NCBI RefSeq assembly: GCF_003313465.1
Contig: NZ_KZ845668.1
Location: 62,001-126,000, forward strand
DNA length: 64,000 bases
Origin: Thermoflavimicrobium daqui
GTDB taxonomy: Bacteria > Bacillota > Bacilli > Thermoactinomycetales > Thermoactinomycetaceae
Direction: 5' to 3'
In this document: one piece after another, positions 1 to 7,489 of the stretch
Position numbering within the stretch: position 1 is the stretch's first letter
How the letters are laid out: every line of letters starts with the position of its first letter
Program-made: the position numbers and the translations under genes
The notes under the pieces: model-generated
The model's database searches: none
The model's input: only the letters and a program-made list of their open reading frames with translations
Told to the model about the DNA's origin: nothing

Positions 1-1102
1 CTTCTCCATAGACTGTACTACCCATCAGCTTAGTAGGTCCATTAATAATCGCTGATCGACCTTCAAGGCGTATTTTCGCTCCCATCTTTACTAGTGGGTT
101 AATATGGGAAAAACGGGATAAATGAACGTGCTCGGATACCAAGCTGGTTCCTTCGGCTTGAGTTAAGAGGACAGTAAATAGCGGTTGTAAATCAGTAGGA
201 AAGCCAGGATAAGGAAGTGTTTTTACATCCACAGAAGTATATCTATGATTTCCTGAAACGATAAGCGTTTCGTCATCTTCTTGGATTAAGACTCCCATCT
301 CTCTAAGTTTAGCGGAAAGGGGCTCAACATGCTTAGGAATAATTTGCCCGATTTGTACATTTCCGCGAGTAGCTGCTGCAGCAATCATAAATGTTCCAGC
401 TTCAACCCGATCGGGAATCACTGTATGCCTACAACCACTTAAATTTCGAACCCCTTTAATGCGAATAGTATCGGTTCCAGCTCCTTTAATCTTTGCTCCC
501 ATCGAGCTTAACAGAATAGCCACATCTATAACTTCAGGATCTTTCGCAGCATTCTCAATGATTGTTAAGCCTTCGGCGAGTACTGCAGCCAACATGATAT
601 TAATGGTTGCTCCGACACTTGCCTCATCCAAATAAATTCGCGCTCCACTTAGTCGGGAGGAAGATAAGTGAATTTGACCTTCTGTTTGTGTTAAATTCGC
701 TCCAAGTGCTAGAAATCCTTTTAAGTGAAGATCAAGAGAGTAAAAGGCATCTTCATAGCCATTAGGCATTCTTAATACAGCTTCACCAAATCGTCCGAGA
801 AGCACACCCATTAAATAACAGGTAGCCCCGATTGGCAATGATTTTCTACTCGGTAATGATAATGAATGAACACCTCTTGGGTCAATCATCAAATCATTAC
901 CAGTAAATTCCACCTTAGCACCCATCTCTTGAATTAATTCCAAATAAGTCATGACATCGCCAATTTGCGGGACATTTTCCAAAATACACGGGGCATCAGA
1001 GAGTAATATGGCAGGAATTAGGGCAAGAGCACTATTTTTCGATCCACTGATCTGAACGCTTCCAGAGAGTGTCTGACCACCTTTGATCACCAGTTTGTCC
1101 AT
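1..1102 (-). CDS. murZ: MurA/MurZ-like UDP-GlcNAc enolpyruvyltransferase homologue lacking the catalytic Cys (C-terminus outside window)
   Basis: Family role: MurA transfers enolpyruvate from PEP to UDP-GlcNAc, the first committed step of peptidoglycan synthesis in the cytoplasm. My translation from the ATG at 1102 follows the family throughout: Lys22-Asn23 in SGSKNSALA, GAGTDTIRIKGV, DRVEAGTFMIAAAA and PYPGFPTDLQPLF. The position (murZ-fsa-fbaA-spo0F) is that of B. subtilis murAB/murZ. Oddity seen directly: the active-site loop, normally PGGCAIGARPVDLH, reads PNGYEDAFYSLDLH at the same length, so Cys115 and Arg120 both align with Tyr, and Arg91 aligns with Gly92. The fold is probably kept, but standard catalysis is doubtful. 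About 50 C-terminal residues, including the Arg397 region, lie outside the window. Sure of the family, not of activity. Confidence 0.88.
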   Translation of the reverse strand, partial: MDKLVIKGGQTLSGSVQISGSKNSALALIPAILLSDAPCILENVPQIGDVMTYLELIQEMGAKVEFTGNDLMIDPRGVHSLSLPSRKSLPIGATCYLMGVLLGRFGEAVLRMPNGYEDAFYSLDLHLKGFLALGANLTQTEGQIHLSSSRLSGARIYLDEASVGATINIMLAAVLAEGLTIIENAAKDPEVIDVAILLSSMGAKIKGAGTDTIRIKGVRNLSGCRHTVIPDRVEAGTFMIAAAATRGNVQIGQIIPKHVEPLSAKLREMGVLIQEDDETLIVSGNHRYTSVDVKTLPYPGFPTDLQPLFTVLLTQAEGTSLVSEHVHLSRFSHINPLVKMGAKIRLEGRSAIINGPTKLMGSTVYGE

Positions 1103-1184
1103 ATATAACCTCTTCCTTTAGACGACAAGTGAATGAATTTGGCGGAAGGTACCCATCATACCTACCGCCAGTAAAGATGCCACC

Positions 1185-1829
1185 CTACCCAGTTACCTTC
1201 TTCCAGTCTGCTTCAAACTTTTCAATTCCTTGGTCGGTAAGAGGGTGCCTTACAATTTGTTTCAGTACTTTATATGGTACTGTGGCAATATGTGCACCAT
1301 TTAATGCTGCTTCTGTTACATGGACAGGATGACGAACACTTGCTGCTATAATCTCAGTTTTAATGTTATGGATATCATAGATCTCTGCTACTTGCCGAAT
1401 CAACTGCATTCCTTCTTGTCCTATATCATCTAGGCGACCAATAAATGGACTCACAAAAGTAGCCCCAGACCGGGCTGCCATTAACGCCTGATTTGCTGAG
1501 AAAATCAAGGTAACATTTGTTTTAATCCCTTTTTTAGCAAAATGATGGACAGCTTTTAACCCTTCCAATGTCATAGGTACTTTAATAGTAATATTCGAAG
1601 CGATTTGCGCTAATTTTTCTCCTTCTTCTATCATTCCTTTTGCTTCACGGCTGATAACCTCAGCACTAACCGGTCCATCTACAAAACTAACGATCTCTTG
1701 TAAGACATCTTCAAAAACACGACCTGACTGCGCAATCAAGCTAGGATTGGTAGTAACTCCTGCAAGGAGTCCTAATTCATTTACCTCACGAATCTCTTCA
1801 ACGATTGCTGTATCAATAAAAAATTTCAT
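1185..1829 (-). CDS. fsa: Transaldolase-like fructose-6-phosphate aldolase (TalC/Fsa family)
   Basis: Small transaldolase-family protein of 214 residues, class I Schiff-base aldolase, acting in the cytoplasm on pentose-phosphate and glycolytic sugar phosphates. N-terminus [13 protein letters not shown] and the segment [15 protein letters not shown], which carries the Schiff-base lysine, are typical, as are [13 protein letters not shown] and SPFIGRLDD. The start is the ATG at 1829, which matches the family N-terminus; an upstream in-frame TTG at 1847 adds six residues that lack family support. Neither start has a clear Shine-Dalgarno. It lies between murZ and fbaA as in B. subtilis (ywjH). Whether it is a true transaldolase or an F6P aldolase cannot be decided from sequence. 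Confidence 0.9.
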   Translation of the reverse strand: MKFFIDTAIVEEIREVNELGLLAGVTTNPSLIAQSGRVFEDVLQEIVSFVDGPVSAEVISREAKGMIEEGEKLAQIASNITIKVPMTLEGLKAVHHFAKKGIKTNVTLIFSANQALMAARSGATFVSPFIGRLDDIGQEGMQLIRQVAEIYDIHNIKTEIIAASVRHPVHVTEAALNGAHIATVPYKVLKQIVRHPLTDQGIEKFEADWKKVTG

Positions 1830-2097
1830 TTTTGCACTACTACTCAAACATAGGCAATGAAAAAAGCTGATGACTTCTTATTTATCTGTTGATCCATCGG
1901 TACTTTTATTCTGCAAAAACCTATCCAATTCTAATCAGAGTAGGGAAACAAATCCGTTCACATACATGTGACGAATCCTAAGTCTGAAAAAGCTTTGATC
2001 CGGTCATAATACCTTGTAATATAAAATGAAAAAGAATGGAAATTTTCCACTTATCTCCTGACTAACTAATCGCAATAATTTAACAGATTTATTGCCC

Positions 2098-2127
2098 ATG
2101 TTTTAAGTAACAGTGTGACACCTCCTC
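2098..2127 (-). promoter_or_regulatory. Orphan Shine-Dalgarno leader motif upstream of fsa
   Basis: On the minus strand this site reads AGGAGGTGT, four bases, CTGTTAC, then TTAAAACAT. A strong Shine-Dalgarno stands about 270 bases before the fsa start, with no convincing reading frame behind it. Similar blocks precede grpB, pyrG and, less well, fbaA and htrC. It lies in a 400-base gap (1830-2226) in which I see no gene. Confidence 0.4.
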
Positions 2128-2226
2128 AGATAATGTTCTATAGATAAAATCATTTCACCTTCATATGTTTGATCATACTTTTGTTTAGTTACAATTCCTA
2201 AATGATTTAACAAGTACCCTTGCTGT

Positions 2227-2257
2227 AAAAAGAAGAAGGAGGCATTTTCGCCTCCTT
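2227..2257 (-). terminator. Intrinsic terminator of fbaA
   Basis: On the minus strand, AAGGAGGC and GCCTCCTT form a stem around a short loop, followed by CTTCTTTTT. It sits about 50 bases past the fbaA stop codon. Confidence 0.85.
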
Positions 2258-2309
2258 TCTACATCTCATTCAATGTTAGGAAGCAAGGAAAACTATAAAA
2301 GAAAATTTA

Positions 2310-3164
2310 TTAAGCCTTACCTGAGCTTCCAAAGAGGCGCATTTTTTGTTTCACGACTTCTTTAATGGCTTCACGGCCAGGACCCAAATATTTACGTGGG
2401 TCAATCATATCCGGATTAGCTTCTAAAAGTTCACGAATGACTTTTGATGAAGCAACTTGGTTTTCGGTATTTACATTGATTTTCCCAACACCAAGTGAAA
2501 TTGATTTGACAATAGCTTCGTCAGGTACACCTGAACCACCATGTAAAACGATCGGTACTTCAATATTTTTACTGACTTTCTCAATGATATCAAACCGAAT
2601 TTTTGGCTCCCCTTTATACATACCATGGGCAGTACCAACAGCAATCGCCATCGCATCTACTTTCGTTTCCTCCCAGAAGCGAATCGCTTCTTCAGGATTT
2701 GCTAATTTCGCATCTTCATCTGCTACATTTAAATCATCTTCTACTCCACCGATCGTACCTAATTCAGCCTCGACAGAAACTCCTGCAGCATGAGCAGCTT
2801 CTACTACTTTTTTAGTTAAACGAATGTTTTCTTCAAAAGAGTAGTGTGAACCATCAAACATGACGGAAGAGAACCCTGCACGAATACACTTTATAACCAT
2901 TTCATAGCTACTACCATGATCTAAGTGGAGTGCAACAGGAAGCCCCGACTCTTCAGCAGCTATTTTAGCTAAAGCAACCACATTATTTAATCCCATATAG
3001 CGAATTGCACCTTCACTAGCACCAAAAATGAGCGGAGAACGTTCTTCAATCCCTGCCTGAATGATAGCCTGTGTAAATTCCAGGTTATTCATATTAAATT
3101 GTCCTACAGCAAATCCTTCTTTTTTAGCACGTGGTAAGAAATCTGACATAGGTACAAGTGGCAT
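2310..3164 (-). CDS. fbaA: Class II fructose-1,6-bisphosphate aldolase
   Basis: Zinc-dependent aldolase of glycolysis and gluconeogenesis that splits fructose 1,6-bisphosphate into dihydroxyacetone phosphate and glyceraldehyde 3-phosphate. At 284 residues it has the usual length for Bacillus FbaA. ALHLDHGSS carries the catalytic Asp and a zinc His, SVEAELGTIGG is conserved, and VLHGGSGVPDE and NVNTENQ form the phosphate and metal site. The start MPLVPMSDFLPRAKKEGFAVGQFN matches the family, yet only a weak GCAGGT precedes it; the good Shine-Dalgarno lies on the far side of a long inverted repeat in the leader. In B. subtilis it directly follows spo0F; here kce and kal lie between them. Confidence 0.96.
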   Translation of the reverse strand: MPLVPMSDFLPRAKKEGFAVGQFNMNNLEFTQAIIQAGIEERSPLIFGASEGAIRYMGLNNVVALAKIAAEESGLPVALHLDHGSSYEMVIKCIRAGFSSVMFDGSHYSFEENIRLTKKVVEAAHAAGVSVEAELGTIGGVEDDLNVADEDAKLANPEEAIRFWEETKVDAMAIAVGTAHGMYKGEPKIRFDIIEKVSKNIEVPIVLHGGSGVPDEAIVKSISLGVGKINVNTENQVASSKVIRELLEANPDMIDPRKYLGPGREAIKEVVKQKMRLFGSSGKA

Positions 3165-3307
3165 AGTTTATATAGACCTGCTACTTAAAAATCTTGCTAA
3201 CCATTTCTAAGAGCTTATATCAATAACCATATCCGAACAGTCCACTAAAAAATATATATCCCTCATTAACAACTCTTAGATCAGCTTAAGTAGCAGATCT
3301 CCCTCCT
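3165..3307 (-). promoter_or_regulatory. Structured fbaA leader with nested inverted repeats and a distant Shine-Dalgarno
   Basis: Two nested perfect inverted repeats are present: an 11-base outer pair at 3178-3188 and 3286-3296 (CTGCTACTTAA and its complement) and an 8-base inner pair at 3206-3213 and 3273-3280 (TCTAAGAG and its complement). On the mRNA a strong AGGAGGGAG (3299-3307) sits just 5' of the structure, and 13 bases separate its 3' side from the fbaA ATG. Folding would bring the distant Shine-Dalgarno near the start codon. The alternative is a small mobile repeat inserted between ribosome site and gene. Confidence 0.5.
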
Positions 3308-3396
3308 TTTATTTTTTTATAATTGGACTGCTCCTAATTTATCAATCATGTTATATTTCCATTTTGTCATTATAACACTATCAATCAGACTCTTCA

Positions 3397-4209
3397 TCAT
3401 TTCCTTAGTTGTAAAATGGCCCTAGCTTCATCAGGGGTAGCAACTTCTCGATCCATTTCCCGGGAAATACGCACAATCCGTTCTACAAGTTTTGCATTCG
3501 ATGTTAATTCACCTTTCCGGTAGTAGATATTATCTTCTAAACCAACTCGTACATGACCACCTAAAACAATACCCAATACAGCCATTGGTAACTGATAGCG
3601 ACCAATTCCAGCGACTGTCCATGTGGCATCACTTGGTAACTGTCTAACTAGATGGAGCAAATTCTCAGGTGTAGCAGGAATCGCACCTGGAACTCCCAGA
3701 ACAAGGTCAAAATGAAGATGCCCTGTCACATATCCTTTTTTAACTAAATATAGGGCATTAGCTATCATACCCACATCAAAGATTTCAAATTCTGGTTTCA
3801 CACCATATTTTTGCATTTCCTTAGCAAAAGTAATCAGCTGATCAGGCCCATTCATAAACACACCTGATCCAAAATTGACTGTTCCGGTGGAAAGAGTAGC
3901 CATTTCTGGACGAAGAGAGACCGGTTGTATGCGCTCTTCAGAAGACATACCGACTGCTCCACCTGTTGATACTTGAATAATGGCATTACAACGCTTTTGA
4001 ATCTCCTCCATAGCTAAACGGTATATCTCTCGATCCTGTGTCGGATTCCCTTGTGCATCCCGAACATGAATATGGACGATTGAGGCACCTGCTTCACATG
4101 CTTCTGCTGCTGCAACACCTATCTCCTCTGGTGAAGTAGGTAAATAGGGAGTATCCTCCTTCCTAACTTCGGCACCGACTAAGGCAGCCGTAATGATCAA
4201 TTTATTCAA
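3397..4209 (-). CDS. kce: 3-keto-5-aminohexanoate cleavage enzyme (BKACE family)
   Basis: In lysine fermentation Kce condenses 3-keto-5-aminohexanoate with acetyl-CoA, giving acetoacetate and 3-aminobutyryl-CoA. The 270-residue protein shows the BKACE TIM-barrel signature: GASIVHIHVRD with the two zinc His, QVSTGGAVGMSSEER, and GHVRVGLEDNIYY near the C-terminus with the conserved Glu. The start is TTG with GGGGAGGA seven bases upstream. kal lies 18 bases upstream, so the two form one unit. BKACE proteins use many beta-keto acids; the lysine assignment rests on the adjacent kal and on the kam-kdd cluster 28 kb away. The pair is inserted between spo0F and fbaA, which are neighbours in Bacillus. 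Confidence 0.9.
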   Translation of the reverse strand: MNKLIITAALVGAEVRKEDTPYLPTSPEEIGVAAAEACEAGASIVHIHVRDAQGNPTQDREIYRLAMEEIQKRCNAIIQVSTGGAVGMSSEERIQPVSLRPEMATLSTGTVNFGSGVFMNGPDQLITFAKEMQKYGVKPEFEIFDVGMIANALYLVKKGYVTGHLHFDLVLGVPGAIPATPENLLHLVRQLPSDATWTVAGIGRYQLPMAVLGIVLGGHVRVGLEDNIYYRKGELTSNAKLVERIVRISREMDREVATPDEARAILQLRK

Positions 4210-4227
4210 GGTGATTCCTCCCCGCGA

Positions 4228-4605
4228 TTAACGATTTTTTGGAACTACACAAGTTCCTGAAGCACTAGCTACCAAAATCGGTTCCTTTAGCACTCTTCCT
4301 AGGTAAGGCCTGTCAGGATCATGGACAGCTTCAATCACTTTATATGCTTCAAATACAATCTTTCGCGATGTATTGCCAACTCTCTTTAAACGACCTACTG
4401 CCTCAATAAAATCTCCAGCATATACAGGTGCTTTAAATGTAACTTCATCATAAGCGACAAATAATCCCTCATCTCCATCGTGGCGAATTAATATCTCTGT
4501 TGCTATATCGCCGAATAATCCCAAGATTCGAGCACCATCTACCAAATTCCCACCATAATGGGCATCTTGCTGGCTCATACGAATACGAATCATCGTTTCT
4601 ATCAT
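4228..4605 (-). CDS. kal: 3-aminobutyryl-CoA ammonia lyase
   Basis: Kal removes ammonia from L-3-aminobutyryl-CoA to give crotonyl-CoA, the last lysine-specific step. It is a small hotdog-fold protein of 125 residues, with [28 protein letters not shown] near the N-terminus and a core including [15 protein letters not shown]. The ATG at 4605 is chosen because AGAGGTGA precedes it by five bases; an upstream in-frame ATG at 4626 has no ribosome site. It is first in a two-gene unit with kce. No -24/-12 promoter like that of kdd was found upstream, so the two lysine loci may be controlled differently. Confidence 0.88.
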   Translation of the reverse strand: MIETMIRIRMSQQDAHYGGNLVDGARILGLFGDIATEILIRHDGDEGLFVAYDEVTFKAPVYAGDFIEAVGRLKRVGNTSRKIVFEAYKVIEAVHDPDRPYLGRVLKEPILVASASGTCVVPKNR

Positions 4606-4785
4606 CGATGTCACCTCTATTTCCATTAGTTGATACGAGACGAGAAATTCCTATGGCTACGATTCGACTTTCAACTCACTCATTTGCTTCTTGTTACTCT
4701 TAGAGGAAATTTGACTTTAAACCCAAACCATTCACTTTAAAACCCGAAGTGGATCGATTTCTTATTCCATCCTAGAATAAAACTA

Positions 4786-5148
4786 TTATGAAACAAGCTG
4801 TTGAATAACAGCAGCCCGGAGCTCATCAATATCGAAGGGCTTTGTAAAATGACCTATTGCCCCAAGCTTGGTTGCTTCATCTACCATATCTAATTCCCCA
4901 TAGGCTGTCATCATGATCACCTTAATTTTGGTATCAAGACGACGCAATCTTCGGAGCAATTCTAATCCATCCATCCCGGGCATTTTCATATCAAGTAAAA
5001 TTAAATCAGGTCTTTCCAAACGTATAATTTCTAAAGCTTGCTTTCCATTTGCCGCTTGAAATACAATGAGATTGTCTTTGGAAAAAACTTCTTTCAATAG
5101 GACTCGGATACCATATTGGTCATCAACAACGAGTACTTTCTTATACAA
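4786..5148 (-). CDS. spo0F: Sporulation phosphorelay response regulator Spo0F
   Basis: Single-domain receiver that takes phosphate from sensor kinases and passes it to Spo0B and then Spo0A. It closely resembles Bacillus Spo0[15 protein letters not shown] with the acidic pair, [14 protein letters not shown] with the phosphorylated Asp, [11 protein letters not shown], and [11 protein letters not shown] with the conserved Lys. The TTG at 5148 ([10 protein letters not shown]) is preferred: it gives 120 residues, matches the family N-terminus, and has GGAGGGAAGG upstream, whereas the ATG at 5163 lacks a ribosome site. A sigma-H-type promoter lies upstream. A phosphorelay to Spo0A is thus expected in this organism. 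Confidence 0.93.
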   Translation of the reverse strand: MYKKVLVVDDQYGIRVLLKEVFSKDNLIVFQAANGKQALEIIRLERPDLILLDMKMPGMDGLELLRRLRRLDTKIKVIMMTAYGELDMVDEATKLGAIGHFTKPFDIDELRAAVIQQLVS

Positions 5149-5192
5149 ATCCCTTCCCTCCATAGTACGAACCCAACTTTTTGGCTATGAGT

Positions 5193-5222
5193 ATATTCCG
5201 TAAATACGAACCATTTTCCTGC
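5193..5222 (-). promoter_or_regulatory. Sigma-H-type promoter of spo0F
   Basis: On the minus strand GCAGGAAAA and ACGGAATAT are separated by 12 bases, matching the sigma-H consensus RNAGGAWWW and RNNGAATWW. It ends about 45 bases before the spo0F start. Sigma-H control of spo0F is established in B. subtilis. Confidence 0.7.
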
Positions 5223-5327
5223 ACATTGAAAGAAAAATTAATTTCTATGGAAATCTTTGGTTCAATTATTCTTTAAGGACTATTTTTTTATAGTAGAATA
5301 ATAAGTAAATATAAAAAAGAAAAAACA

Positions 5328-5357
5328 AAAGGAGGTGTCCAGCTGTTACTTTAAACA
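5328..5357 (+). promoter_or_regulatory. Orphan Shine-Dalgarno leader motif upstream of the GrpB-family gene
   Basis: AAAGGAGGTGTCC, AG, CTGTTAC, then TTTAAAC: the same block as upstream of fsa and pyrG. A reading frame from CTG would stop at the fourth codon. The grpB gene has its own weaker site (AGAAGGT) nearer its ATG. Confidence 0.4.
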
Positions 5358-5380
5358 AAAGGCAAGGTAGCAGAAGGTTT

Positions 5381-5911
5381 ATGAAGAGAAGAGTGATTGT
5401 GACACCATATCAACCTGAATGGCCTTTGTTATACCAAATAGAAGCTAGTCAACTACGTCAAGTATTTCAATCTGAACTAGTAGCAATTCACCATATTGGT
5501 AGTACATCGGTACCTCAACTGGCTGCAAAGCCAATTATAGATATTCTAGCGGTAGTCAGAGAAGTCGAAAGAGTAGATGAGTTTATTGAAGCGATGGCCA
5601 AACTCAGATACATCGCAATGGGTGAAAATGGAATACCAGGTCGCCGCTTTTTTTATAAAGGGAAAAGTAGACGAAGCCATCATGTCCATATTTTTGCTGA
5701 AGATAGTCCACAAATTAAGCGGCATCTAGCTTTTCGTGATTATTTACGACATCATCCAGTCGAGTGTGAACAATACGGTCAATTAAAAAAACAGCTTGCC
5801 AAACAATTTCCAAAGGATATAGATAGTTATGTAGCTGGAAAGAGTCATTTGATTAGAGAATTAGAGCAAAAAGCGCTAATTTGGTCAGAACAGAGGGAAT
5901 TTAAGAAATAA
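5381..5911 (+). CDS. GrpB/UPF0157 family nucleotidyltransferase-fold protein
   Basis: 176-residue protein of the GrpB family, which has a minimal nucleotidyltransferase fold and no settled function. Family marks are VIVTPYQPEWPLLYQIEA at the N-terminus, AIHHIGSTSVPQLAAKPIIDILAVV around residue 45 (the GSTS...KPIIDI block corresponds to the nucleotidyltransferase metal site), and SHHVHIFAEDS with RHLAFRDYLRHHP. No membrane segment or signal peptide is seen. It is a single gene, diverging from spo0F and ending at a palindrome shared with the convergent gene. Membership is clear; substrate unknown. Confidence 0.85.
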   Translation: MKRRVIVTPYQPEWPLLYQIEASQLRQVFQSELVAIHHIGSTSVPQLAAKPIIDILAVVREVERVDEFIEAMAKLRYIAMGENGIPGRRFFYKGKSRRSHHVHIFAEDSPQIKRHLAFRDYLRHHPVECEQYGQLKKQLAKQFPKDIDSYVAGKSHLIRELEQKALIWSEQREFKK

Positions 5912-5917
5912 AAGTAT

Positions 5918-5947
5918 AGCTACGACTCTAATACTAGAGTCGTAGCT
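5918..5947. terminator. Perfect 13-bp palindrome between convergent genes
   Basis: AGCTACGACTCTA and its complement flank a four-base loop. It lies between the stops of the GrpB-family gene and the convergent membrane protein gene. The T-run is weak on both strands, so terminator function is probable, not certain. Confidence 0.6.
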
Positions 5948-5980
5948 CACAACTATCTGATTTTGCTGCCCATTCTTGAC

Positions 5981-7066
5981 TTATTTTTCACTTTCAAATA
6001 TATCGTCATCATCATCTAGTTCTAAATCACTAAAAAAATCATCCAACCATTCTTGATCTTGTAATCCTTCTTTTCCCTCTTTTTTAAGATCAGTCAAATA
6101 TTTATAGATAATAAAAACCGCTTTTTTTACCGCTTCATTATTTTGCCTCATATCCTCATTATTCAAAATACGATAAGCATATCTTAGAGGATCTTCTGAT
6201 TTTTGCTTAGCTTCTTTGATAATCTCTTCTTTCCATTCTAAAATATCTTCATGCTGAATATCCCAGTTGGTTACCTCTCTTTCTACAAGGTAGACATTTG
6301 CCGGGTCACGCTCTAGAAAACGCCTTAATGTATCAACAGCGCGAACATCTTGATCTTCTCGATTATACCAACGCATTAGCATCAGCCAAGCTTCTTTATG
6401 ATAAGCATGTTCCTTTAAATGTCCTTCCATATAACGAAAAGCATATTCAGCATACTTTCTAGTTGGTAAAGTTGTTTGATTATGTTTTAGATGCTTATTC
6501 CAATTAAATAAGGCTAAAAAATAACGATCCCAAATATCTGGGCACCTTTCTTTAGCTTGGTTAAGCCGCTTTTCTAAAGAACGAAACTCCTTTGATTCTG
6601 CAATTACCGGCCCTGTTAAAATTTGAATCCCAGCAATTACACTATTAACTTTTTGATCAAATTCCTGCTTTAATTGCTCCTTTAACTCTTTAAACTGTTT
6701 ATCAATCTCTTGTTTATAATCCTCAAACTTCTTCTCAACTTGGCGATTATGATTATCTCCTACTTCATTAATAATCTCTTTAAATTTAGTAGCTTGAAAA
6801 TACCCATAAAATGTTAGTACAAATCCACTTACTGTCACAGTGATTCCTAGCGCTGCAAGAATAAAGTTAGCATTATCAATTTCTCTTTCAAACTGATTCA
6901 TCTTCTCTTCTTGTGACGCGGGCGTTTGAGTTACAGAATTGTGAATGGAATGATTATCATAACCAATATATGCTACAAAAATAATAGTCAAAAATAAAAT
7001 AAAGACAGGCACATACCTTTTGGTAAATATCCAATATTTGCTCTTTTCTAACCGGTTTTTATGCAT
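5981..7066 (-). CDS. Hypothetical membrane protein with coiled coil, helical domain and acidic tail
   Basis: I do not recognise this 361-residue protein. A basic N-terminus leads into a membrane segment at about residues 18-36 (VPVFILFLTIIFVAYIGY) and a second at about 70-88 (FILAALGITVTVSGFVLTF). A lysine- and glutamate-rich coiled coil spans about 95-140, then comes a helical region with TPR-like spacing (KEAWLMLMRWYNRE, VDTLRRFLERDP), and the C-terminus is a run of Asp. The two segments would leave a short outside loop and put the large helical domain in the cytoplasm. It stands alone between convergent grpB and the RND pump gene. A scaffold or protein-interaction role is only a guess. Confidence 0.75.
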   Translation of the reverse strand: MHKNRLEKSKYWIFTKRYVPVFILFLTIIFVAYIGYDNHSIHNSVTQTPASQEEKMNQFEREIDNANFILAALGITVTVSGFVLTFYGYFQATKFKEIINEVGDNHNRQVEKKFEDYKQEIDKQFKELKEQLKQEFDQKVNSVIAGIQILTGPVIAESKEFRSLEKRLNQAKERCPDIWDRYFLALFNWNKHLKHNQTTLPTRKYAEYAFRYMEGHLKEHAYHKEAWLMLMRWYNREDQDVRAVDTLRRFLERDPANVYLVEREVTNWDIQHEDILEWKEEIIKEAKQKSEDPLRYAYRILNNEDMRQNNEAVKKAVFIIYKYLTDLKKEGKEGLQDQEWLDDFFSDLELDDDDDIFESEK

Positions 7067-7323
7067 TAAATTATCACCGCCTTTTATATTTTTATATTAT
7101 CATAATTCATATAAATTAATTAAAGTCATAAATCAATGAAATCATCCATTTTCCAACCATCTAGATTAAATTTCCTCCATTAATCGATTATTTAATCTAT
7201 TATTTTTATTATTTTGACAAATTTTATTATCGTTAAAGTATCTCTCCCTATTTTCCTACTCATTCTATTATTTTCTATACAAAACTACGGAAATTTATCC
7301 GCCTAATCGGAGTATTTTCATAA

Positions 7324-7363
7324 TGAGATAAAGCCTACCCAATTTAAGGTAAGCTTTATCTCA
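7324..7363. terminator. Hairpin downstream of the RND pump gene
   Basis: TGAGATAAAGC and GCTTTATCTCA, extended by TACC/GGTA with one mismatch, form a long stem. No T-run follows on either strand, so it may be a processed 3' end and not a classic terminator. The rest of the 423-base gap 7067-7489 is AT-rich, and I see nothing else in it. Confidence 0.45.
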
Positions 7364-7489
7364 TTCACCTATCAAGTTTCTATTATGAGATGGTTTTCCT
7401 TCCTTTTTCGCTCAATTGCTCCAAAAGGGGGGGAGTTCTACCAATTGGAAAAGGAAGTCGAATTTTTTAGCTATCTTCATTAAAATGAA

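Noticed and set aside
3165-3310. T-box or known metabolite riboswitch upstream of fbaA
   Set aside because: No T-box sequence (AGGGTGG-ACCGCG) and no known aptamer core; only the nested inverted repeats are evident.
4606-4785. Sigma-54 promoter upstream of kal-kce
   Set aside because: No GG-N10-GC pair with TGG and TTGC context could be found on the minus strand here.
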